Assembly: GCA_964570525.1 (NCBI GenBank)
Contig: CAZMYO010000012.1
Location: 1 to 10,860, forward strand
Origin: CAZMYO01 sp964570525
GTDB lineage: Bacteria > Patescibacteriota > Patescibacteriia > Magasanikbacterales > GWA2-37-8
Reading direction: 5' to 3'
Length of the DNA stretch: 10,860 nt
This document shows, piece by piece, positions 6,441 to 10,860 of the stretch. The number at the start of each line of letters is the position of its first letter. Position 1 is the stretch's first letter. The notes beneath the pieces are model-generated. The model ran no database searches, was not told the DNA's origin, and saw only the letters and a program-made list of their open reading frames with translations. The position numbers and the translations under genes are program-made.

Positions 6441-8735
6441 TTAAGGAGAGCTTGCTCCGGAGTTAACGAGAGAGCTTATTTTGCTGGTAACATCCTTGTT
6501 GCCCGGATTTAAGTCTTTAACCTTATAATAATACTGGAGAGCCGCGGCCTTATCGCCTTGCGCTTCGTAGAGGAGCCCCAGACTGTAGAGAGCGTTAGAA
6601 TAATTAGGCTGAATTCGAACGGCTTCTAACCACAATCTTTCGGCATCGGCGCGATCTCCTCTCCTATTTCGATTAAATAAGAGCCGCCCAAAATTAAACA
6701 AAACATCAACGCTGCCTGGCGCAAAAGAAAACGCCGAACGGTACAGCTCCGCGGCTTTGTCTAGATCGTTGTTCTGTTCATAAAGTGTTGCTAGCCCCAA
6801 ATAGGGGTTGAGATAATCTCTTTTTAAAGCGATGGCTTGTTGGAAGTGCTTAATCGCGTCATCTTTCTGGCCGGCCAAACTATAATTATTTCCGAGCCGC
6901 CACCACAACACCGGATTAGTTGGCTCAAGATCCTTGGCTGACACTAAAGATTTAATCGCCCACTCCCGCGCTCCCGGCAAAAGTACCGCCGCGTTCTCAT
7001 ACATTGTGGCCAAGTTGGACCAGAGAAGAACAGAGTTGGGAGCTAGGTCCGTCGCCTGCTTGGCGGCATTTACCGCCTGCGCGACCAAGGCGCTCACGGC
7101 TGACACGTTTGGTTTGGGTTGCCGACTTGATTCAGTGGCGCGCGCCAAGTAAACTTGCGCGAGAGCAACGTAATAATTATCAACGTTGGCCCGGCGCGCA
7201 ATGGCTTGGTTGAGTTTGGCCTCCATCTCGTTAAAGTTTGAGCCGCGCACCGCCTGGGCATACGCCACCTCGGCCAAGTACAGCCTCACCCCCCAGACCC
7301 CCAACATAATTACGGCCGCCATTACCACAATCAGCACGAATGAAAACGATAAATTATATTGCGGCGTGTCTTCAATAGTTATTTGTTTACTGTGAAAAAT
7401 CTTGGAGTTAAGAAAAGACAGGCCGGTAATAACCAACCCCAAAAGCAACCACCAAAGCCACCAAAGGGTGGGGCCATAAAAAACGATTGCCCCGCCGATC
7501 GTTACCAACAACCAAGCGACAACTATCAAAAATATTTCAATGTGTCCCCCCGGCTGATCCGGCGCGTCATCAAAAATCTTTTTAATTCGACTCTCCGAGC
7601 GCGTCCGGAGCCACACCATCAACACATACCCCAATACAAATAGAACGGTAAAAATCAAAGCCAAAACTAAAGTAACGCCGCCTTCGGCTAGAAGGGCAAA
7701 AAAGGTGCTGAATGGCTGGCTAAATCGTAGCGACCAAGCCACCGGATCATTATTGAATCCAGCGTCTCGAAAACGCGAAAAATCAACACCAAACGACCCC
7801 AGGCCGCTGCCAATAAAAAAAGGCTTTAATCCGGAAAATAAAGTATTGTTAGTAATATGCCAGGAAGGCAATATACCAAGTGAAATCTCGGGAGGAACAT
7901 TAGACTGCAACGACTTTGGCGTATCAAAAGTTATGAACACCGCCACTATCACCAAGACGGCAAACAATACCGAGAGCCACCCCAGGCGAGCCTCTTTGAT
8001 AAAACTTACGCCAAGCAAGAGCAAAAAAATTATTCCCAGCAATAACATCCACCATAAAATTTTGAAGCTTAACAAAACTAACGAAACGAGGGCTAAAGCG
8101 GCAATGGAAAAATATACCAGCAAGCGAGCAACCGAAACTTCTTTTTTAATTAGGTAACCGGCCGATAAAACAAAGGTGACAATCAGCCAAATGCCAAAGG
8201 TGCTGTTAACGCTATCGGTGGTATTCCATAACTGTGGAAACCATGGCGCTGGCAATTCAATATGAAAAATAATCTTTAAAACAAATAACGCGGCGGTGAT
8301 TCCCCCGACCATAACCAGAGTATCCAAAACAGCCTGCCAGCGGCCGCGCGTCGTGAGGTGATTGCCAAGAAGAAAATAAAATAGACCGAGAAATAAGAGA
8401 TAGACAAAATTGAATACAAAATACTCATTGCGCCCCACAAAACTGTCGTAACCGGCCATCGAAAAAATTGCCGAGAGGAGAGCCGCCGCAAAAATCAAGA
8501 GTACCGGGACGTCAATCACCGAACGCCGATATTCTAATTTTTTTAATAAAACGGTGCGGCCGGCCAACAACAGCAGGTTGATTAAAATAAGTCCGATAAA
8601 AATATACTGCTTGGAAATAACAAAAGAATTTACCAAACTCTTATCAACAAACAATGGAACAATAAGTACATTGAGAATCAAAAATACATATGATATTACC
8701 TCCACATATTTAAGAAGACGAGGTTGGCCGAGCAT
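6441..8735 (-). CDS. O-antigen ligase/polymerase-like membrane protein with C-terminal TPRs
   Basis: 764 residues, ATG at 8733-8735. About twelve to thirteen hydrophobic segments cover residues 14-482 (for example 43-60, 74-92, 104-124, 137-157, 251-269, 345-375, 400-441, 462-482). A large loop at about 271-345 carries FFIGSGLGSFGVDFSRFR, resembling the G-x-G-x-x-x-F loop of Wzy_C / O-antigen ligase-like proteins; GYDSFVGRNEYFV (95-107) fits the family's early motif. From about 490 the protein is soluble and helical, with TPR units near 569-602, 607-640 (LGNNYSLAGQKDDAIKHFQQAI), 641-674, 675-709 and 710-745. By family, it would join or transfer lipid-linked glycans, or glycosylate surface proteins, on the outer face of the membrane; the substrate is unknown. 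First gene of the operon. The ATG lacks a nearby SD. Confidence 0.8.
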   Translation of the reverse strand: MLGQPRLLKYVEVISYVFLILNVLIVPLFVDKSLVNSFVISKQYIFIGLILINLLLLAGRTVLLKKLEYRRSVIDVPVLLIFAAALLSAIFSMAGYDSFVGRNEYFVFNFVYLLFLGLFYFLLGNHLTTRGRWQAVLDTLVMVGGITAALFVLKIIFHIELPAPWFPQLWNTTDSVNSTFGIWLIVTFVLSAGYLIKKEVSVARLLVYFSIAALALVSLVLLSFKILWWMLLLGIIFLLLLGVSFIKEARLGWLSVLFAVLVIVAVFITFDTPKSLQSNVPPEISLGILPSWHITNNTLFSGLKPFFIGSGLGSFGVDFSRFRDAGFNNDPVAWSLRFSQPFSTFFALLAEGGVTLVLALIFTVLFVLGYVLMVWLRTRSESRIKKIFDDAPDQPGGHIEIFLIVVAWLLVTIGGAIVFYGPTLWWLWWLLLGLVITGLSFLNSKIFHSKQITIEDTPQYNLSFSFVLIVVMAAVIMLGVWGVRLYLAEVAYAQAVRGSNFNEMEAKLNQAIARRANVDNYYVALAQVYLARATESSRQPKPNVSAVSALVAQAVNAAKQATDLAPNSVLLWSNLATMYENAAVLLPGAREWAIKSLVSAKDLEPTNPVLWWRLGNNYSLAGQKDDAIKHFQQAIALKRDYLNPYLGLATLYEQNNDLDKAAELYRSAFSFAPGSVDVLFNFGRLLFNRNRRGDRADAERLWLEAVRIQPNYSNALYSLGLLYEAQGDKAAALQYYYKVKDLNPGNKDVTSKISSLVNSGASSP

Positions 8736-8774
8736 AAAATTTAATGGGTAAAAATTTAAAAACTGTCCTTTTCA

Positions 8775-8783
8775 AGTATAGCA
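8775..8783 (-). promoter_or_regulatory. Extended -10 promoter of the envelope operon
   Basis: TGCTATACT on the minus strand (TG at -15/-14, -10 TATACT 8775-8780). The -35 region is poor (TTAGAA or TAGAAA at 17-18 bases), as is common for extended -10 promoters. Start expected near 8768, giving a leader of about 33 bases that lacks an SD next to the ATG. Confidence 0.5.
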
Positions 8784-8810
8784 CACTTTGATATTTATTT
8801 CTAAGCACTT

Positions 8811-8838
8811 GTGGAGACGCCTTGCAATGCGTCTCTAC
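8811..8838. repeat. REP-like palindrome with 10-base arms
   Basis: GTGGAGACGC, an 8-base centre CTTGCAAT, then GCGTCTCTAC: ten-base inverted arms with one G-T wobble. The right arm (GCGTCTCTAC) recurs exactly at 5760-5769, between two operon genes. The arms resemble dispersed AGAGACGC...GCGTCTCT repeats found in various bacterial genomes (recollection). Confidence 0.65.
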
Positions 8839-8927
8839 TTTGATACGCACGCCGCGCTTCCGGACCCCTCCGGCGCCTCCCCTTCATTAAGGAAAAAATT
8901 TCACATCATCGGTTTCCCTTCCTTTTT

Positions 8928-8962
8928 CCCGCCACGGCCACCGCTTCAGCGGGGCAGGCGGG
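8928..8962. repeat. GC-rich nested inverted repeat
   Basis: Outer arms CCCGCC (8928-8933) and GGCGGG (8957-8962) enclose an inner hairpin CCGCT-TC-AGCGG (8941-8952). It stands out as GC-rich in AT-rich flanks. No T tract follows on either strand, so it is more like a dispersed repeat than a terminator. Confidence 0.6.
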
Positions 8963-9096
8963 ATTACGTCTCATGGCGACAACTGGACCCCGCCACACCG
9001 GCGACAGCCAAAAATTTTTGTCAATTTTTAGCGACATTAAGCCAACCGTGGGATTAACTCGCTATCAGTTCAATGTAGAGGAAGAGACAGTTTAAT

Positions 9097-9125
9097 TTGA
9101 CATACGCTCCAAAAATGATTACACT
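9097..9125 (+). promoter_or_regulatory. Promoter of the LAGLIDADG-like gene
   Basis: Perfect -35 TTGACA (9097-9102), 17-base spacer, -10 TACACT (9120-9125; 4 of 6 consensus). Transcription should begin near 9132, exactly at the palindrome 9131-9147. Confidence 0.7.
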
Positions 9126-9130
9126 ACGAA

Positions 9131-9147
9131 TGTTCCTCGGAGGAACA
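9131..9147. promoter_or_regulatory. 17-base palindrome at transcription start: operator or leader hairpin
   Basis: TGTTCCTCGGAGGAACA is a perfect dyad around the central G. It lies at the predicted +1 and contains the only SD-like sequence (GGAGG, 9139-9143). It could be a repressor site at DNA level or a 5' hairpin hiding the SD at RNA level. A related but imperfect dyad (TGTTACATGTGGAACA) follows the gene at 9574-9589. Confidence 0.55.
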
Positions 9148-9158
9148 TAAAGTTATAC

Positions 9159-9173
9159 ATGAAACATTTATGA
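9159..9173 (+). CDS. Possible 4-codon leader peptide (MKHL)
   Basis: ATG AAA CAT TTA TGA. Its stop overlaps the ATG of the LAGLIDADG-like gene as ATGA (9170-9173), an arrangement that allows translational coupling. It is the first ATG after the SD-like GGAGG (15 bases away, rather far). Such a short frame could easily be chance. Confidence 0.2.
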   Translation: MKHL

Positions 9174-9553
9174 CTGCATATGACTATACAACGGTCGCGG
9201 ATAACCTGTCCCTCGACTTTATTGCTGGGTTAATTGCTGGTGCGGGAACCTTTATGTGGATAAAACAAGGTAGCCAAGAAGTGCCGGTATTTCAATTAAA
9301 AATGAGTGCTCGCGAAAGACCTTTCTTGGAGTTAATTAAACAAAGGCTTGGCTTAAAAGAAAAGATCCATGAGTATAAGCATCAAAATAGACACTATCTA
9401 TTGTTGCTGGTGAGAAAAAGGTCTGCAATTGAAAATGTAATTATCCCCACCTTTGATCAACGTCTCTTTGGTCTTAAAAAATTACAGTTTGAGCTGTGGA
9501 GAGATAAATTCTTTCAGAAAAAGCTAAGTTTTAAATACAAACAGCATGTTTAA
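9170..9553 (+). CDS. Stand-alone LAGLIDADG-fold protein lacking the acidic catalytic residues
   Basis: 127 residues, single motif. Residues 15-28 (LDFIAGLIAGAGTF) align with the LAGLIDADG helix and the turn after it, normally L-A-G-L-I-D/E-x-D/E-G-S/T-F. Both acidic positions are Ala here (A23, codon GCT 9236-9238; A25, codon GCG 9242-9244). The following FQLKMSARERPFLELIKQRLGLKEK and HYLLLLVRKRSAIENVIIPTFDQRLFGLKKLQFELW fit the strand-helix order of the LAGLIDADG_1 family at normal length, so the fold seems intact. In I-CreI-type enzymes the last acid of the motif binds the metal, so cleavage is unlikely; DNA binding, as in the LAGLIDADG-derived regulator WhiA, is possible. The C-terminus is Lys-rich. 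It is the only convincing plus-strand gene here, free-standing, not inside an intron or intein. ATG 9170 is the only usable start: a stop lies upstream in frame. Confidence 0.8.
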   Translation: MTAYDYTTVADNLSLDFIAGLIAGAGTFMWIKQGSQEVPVFQLKMSARERPFLELIKQRLGLKEKIHEYKHQNRHYLLLLVRKRSAIENVIIPTFDQRLFGLKKLQFELWRDKFFQKKLSFKYKQHV

Positions 9554-9722
9554 CTCTTCTCAATTGAGAGTAATGTTACATGTGGAACAATTTCTCTTCA
9601 CCTGGTGAAAATTTGGTTTTAAACTCTGTTTGTATACAATAGTCTATACAAATATACACAAAATTGATAACTTATCCACAGAATTATCCACAAAATTGGT
9701 GCTTCTAGGAAAAAAAGAAGAA
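9554..9722. other. AT-rich spacer with four dyads and two DnaA boxes (origin-like)
   Basis: After the LAGLIDADG stop come TCTCAATTGAGA (9558-9569, perfect), TGTTACATGTGGAACA (9574-9589, imperfect), TTCACCTGGTGAA (9597-9609, perfect), TTTGTATA...TATACAAA (9629-9652, 8-base arms and 8-base gap), and then two perfect DnaA boxes. No frame on either strand looks coding. The first and third dyads could end transcription, but neither has a good T tract. Confidence 0.6.
9672..9692 (+). promoter_or_regulatory. Two tandem consensus DnaA boxes
   Basis: TTATCCACA at 9672-9680 and again at 9684-9692, same orientation, 12 bases start to start. Both match the DnaA box consensus TTATNCACA exactly. Further upstream, AAATATACACAAAATTGATAAC is AT-rich. 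This could be a replication origin element, a DnaA-titration site or a DnaA-controlled regulatory site. Confidence 0.6.
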
Positions 9723-9747
9723 GCCCCGCGACGTTACGTCGTGGGGC
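9710..9747 (-). terminator. Intrinsic terminator containing the stop codon of the 111-aa gene
   Basis: On the minus strand, GCCCCACGACG-TAA-CGTCGCGGGGC (9723-9747) is an 11-bp stem with one A-C mismatch, followed by TTCTTCTTTTTTT (9710-9722). The loop TAA (9734-9736) is the gene's stop codon. On the plus strand the mismatch becomes a G-U pair, but no T tract follows. Confidence 0.85.
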
Positions 9748-10069
9748 CGCCATCGCGAATGAGTTTTTTGTGCAATTCGAACCGCTTCTCACGAAGCCAT
9801 GTCCATACGTCTTGAAGCGTATGGAAGGAGTTTTCTGGAAGTTCTCCAAAGCCCATGCCATCACTCTGACCAGAAAAATAGGTCCCTGCCGCTCGCTCCG
9901 TGATGGGCTCGAATGCCGCCCCGGTCTTGCCGGCATCCATTGGCGTTGTGCCGATGTCGCGCTCGCTGCCTCTCCATTGGGCATACCGACAGTAGGTTTT
10001 TTCGCCGTTCTGTTCCTCGCAAAGGACGACGAACTCGTAATCTCCAGAAACCCTGATCACCTTGTACAT
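9734..10069 (-). CDS. Unrecognised 111-aa soluble protein
   Basis: Starts MYKVIRVSGDYEFVVLCEEQ. ATG 10067-10069 lies seven bases after AAGGGAG (10077-10083); the adjacent ATG 10070-10072 is also possible at four. A longer frame from 10171 would begin upstream of this SD and read through GC-rich, structured leader, so it is rejected. No signal peptide or TM. The N-terminal third looks like beta strands (YKVIRV, YEFVVLCEE) with Cys17 and Cys27; the middle is Gly-rich (GQSDGMGFGELPEN); the end is one amphipathic helix (LQDVWTWLREKRFELHKKLI). I do not recognise a family. The last five residues (GGPTT) are encoded inside the terminator stem. Single-gene unit with its own promoter and terminator, convergent with the LAGLIDADG gene. 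Confidence 0.75.
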   Translation of the reverse strand: MYKVIRVSGDYEFVVLCEEQNGEKTYCRYAQWRGSERDIGTTPMDAGKTGAAFEPITERAAGTYFSGQSDGMGFGELPENSFHTLQDVWTWLREKRFELHKKLIRDGGPTT

Positions 10070-10072
10070 CAT

Positions 10073-10188
10073 TTTTCTCCCTTGCAGCCGCTGGCACCCA
10101 ACCAATATATCCGGCGCCATTGCCGAACATACCACAGGTCCGCCAAACGGACACGATGAGGTTGGGACCAATTTCCCAGCCTTGTTTA
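10073..10188 (-). promoter_or_regulatory. Long structured 5' leader of the 111-aa gene
   Basis: From the predicted start (about 10188) to the ATG is about 116 bases, unusual next to the short leaders elsewhere here. It can form GTCCG-TTTGG-CGGAC (10136-10150 region), GGGA...TCCC just before it, and a GGCGCC-centred dyad nearer the gene. I do not recognise a known riboswitch class. Confidence 0.4.
10077..10083 (-). promoter_or_regulatory. SD that sets the start of the 111-aa gene
   Basis: AAGGGAG on the minus strand, seven bases before ATG 10067-10069 and four before ATG 10070-10072. It argues against the longer frame that opens at 10171. Confidence 0.7.
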
Positions 10189-10194
10189 TGATTA

Positions 10195-10223
10195 AAAATA
10201 ACGCAATTCAGATGCTTTGTCAA
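10195..10223 (-). promoter_or_regulatory. Promoter of the 111-aa gene
   Basis: On the minus strand, perfect -35 TTGACA (10218-10223), 17-base spacer, -10 TATTTT (10195-10200; 4 of 6 consensus). Start expected near 10188. Confidence 0.65.
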
Positions 10224-10251
10224 GCAAAAAGAGACAAGTTTTATGATAAAA

Positions 10252-10283
10252 TTAACATTCTCCGCCTAGGCGGAGAATGTTAA
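10252..10283 (-). terminator. 32-base perfect palindrome, probable terminator of the metzincin gene
   Basis: The left half TTAACATTCTCCGCCT (10252-10267) is followed exactly by its reverse complement (10268-10283). It begins 25 bases after the stop of the minus-strand metzincin gene; on that strand TTTTATC follows, a modest T tract. On the plus strand AAAATTTTG follows. It also lies just upstream of the next promoter's -35 (10223), insulating the two units. Confidence 0.7.
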
Positions 10284-10308
10284 AATTTTGAAATTAAATG
10301 TGTTTTTA

Positions 10309-10860
10309 CTATTTAGTTTCCTGATCAGCCCAGTAGACAAAGGTGAATAGTTTGCGTCCCTTGCCTAAATCGCGTTCATAGAGAGAAGTGCGTCCGTTGG
10401 CAGACTTTCGAGTTTCTTTACCCCATTCTTTTGGGTCTGCAGTGTCAATATCATTAGCTGAAGCAGATGGCAGTGGGCTCAAAGCAGTGGTGAAAGTGTC
10501 GGGATGCGCGTAAATTGTTTCCAGCTCCTCATAATCATGCAGATTTGGATGTTGGTTTGGCGTGGGATCATTCGTGTAATCCATGCAGGTGCCGAGCGGA
10601 GGATTGTCAAAGATTTCGTCTTGGTGGCTAAGTCCGAAGGTGTGGCCAACTTCTTGGCACATAACGAGGTTTCTCCAGGCCGGGGTGTTGTATTTGGCCG
10701 TATTAAAATAGGTATCGTTTAGTTTCACAGTTCCTTGGGTGATATGGTTGCCGTTGGCCCAGATTGAAGCAATGCCTAACCAGCCATTATTGCCATATTT
10801 GCTGTTGCAAACTTCTACGCGGCCATTGGCCGCCCGACAATTTTTTGGATTAGACTGGCC
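10309..10860 (-). CDS. Matrixin-like metzincin protease, C-terminal part (runs off right edge)
   Basis: The frame is open from 10860 to the TAG at 10309-10311, giving 183 visible residues; the N-terminus, including any signal peptide, is outside. A GTG at 10726-10728 is an internal Val, because the protein-like sequence continues upstream (GRVEVCNSKYGNNGWLGIASIW). Visible residues 68-79 (CQEVGHTFGLSH) correspond to the metzincin zinc motif HExxHxxGxxH, but the first ligand is Gln69 (codon CAA, 10654-10656) rather than His; Glu70, His73, Gly76 and His79 are kept. GTCMDYTND (90-98) supplies the Met-turn (Met93). The tail after about 125 is polar and carries a YWADQETK end. By family it would be an exported zinc peptidase. 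Whether Gln can replace the ligand, or the enzyme is inactive, is open. Confidence 0.8.
   Translation of the reverse strand, partial: GQSNPKNCRAANGRVEVCNSKYGNNGWLGIASIWANGNHITQGTVKLNDTYFNTAKYNTPAWRNLVMCQEVGHTFGLSHQDEIFDNPPLGTCMDYTNDPTPNQHPNLHDYEELETIYAHPDTFTTALSPLPSASANDIDTADPKEWGKETRKSANGRTSLYERDLGKGRKLFTFVYWADQETK

Larger units (their letters stand above)
8736..9169. other. Gene-poor spacer between divergent transcription units
   Basis: This 434-base stretch holds the operon promoter (8775-8783), two palindromic elements (8811-8838 and 8928-8962), and the promoter and leader of the LAGLIDADG gene (9097-9169). A plus-strand frame open over 8788-9057 runs through both palindromes and has no protein-like composition. 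I see no gene in 8790-9090. Confidence 0.7.

Noticed and set aside
8788..9057. 89-aa plus-strand open frame in the spacer
   Set aside because: It runs through both palindromic elements, has no SD, and its composition does not look like protein.
9770..10159. 129-aa plus-strand frame
   Set aside because: Antisense shadow of the 111-aa gene and its leader, without SD or promoter.
10073..10188. Known riboswitch (cobalamin, preQ1, ykkC and similar)
   Set aside because: None of the conserved cores I can recall is visible.
9861..10223. 120-aa minus-strand frame and the longer 145-aa version of the 111-aa gene (start 10171)
   Set aside because: The 120-aa frame starts inside the predicted promoter; the 145-aa start ignores the good SD at 10077-10083. 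The first 34 codons lie in the structured leader.

Overview
The window looks like a chromosomal segment of a Candidate Phyla Radiation (Patescibacteria, probably Parcubacteria-like) bacterium. This is inferred from style, not from a marker gene. The clues are very large secreted proteins built from FN3-like, carboxypeptidase-regulatory-like and Cys/Asp-rich repeats, a polymerase/ligase-like membrane protein fused to TPRs, a DUF916/WxL-type pair, a small stand-alone LAGLIDADG protein, and several starts without a Shine-Dalgarno (SD) sequence. No rRNA, tRNA, CRISPR array or insertion sequence was seen.

Layout, left to right. (1) 1-787, minus: the N-terminal part of a surface fibre-like protein that runs off the left edge. 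(2) 919-1725, minus: an unrecognised single-TM protein with a very good promoter and a textbook terminator. (3) 8735 down to 1802, minus: four closely packed genes that read as one operon. They encode an O-antigen-ligase/Wzy-like TPR membrane protein, a small secreted WxL-like protein, a DUF916-like (WxL-interacting type) membrane-anchored protein, and a 1028-aa multidomain envelope protein. The last gene overlaps its upstream neighbour by 8 bases and has a perfect SD. (4) 8736-9169: a gene-poor spacer with two palindromic repeat-like elements, followed by a plus-strand promoter. (5) 9170-9553, plus: a LAGLIDADG-fold protein whose signature lacks both acidic residues; a 17-base palindrome sits at the predicted transcription start. 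(6) 9554-9722: an AT-rich spacer with four dyads and two perfect tandem DnaA boxes. (7) 9734-10069, minus: a small unknown protein whose stop codon lies in its terminator loop, behind a long structured leader. (8) 10252-10283: a 32-base perfect palindrome. (9) 10309 to the right edge, minus: the C-terminal part of a matrixin-like metzincin with Gln in place of the first zinc-binding His.

Functionally, the left three quarters is a cell-envelope locus: a membrane polymerase/ligase-like enzyme with exported adhesin-like or wall-associated partners. The right quarter holds small regulated units. The most unusual combination is the acid-less LAGLIDADG protein beside related dyads and paired DnaA boxes.
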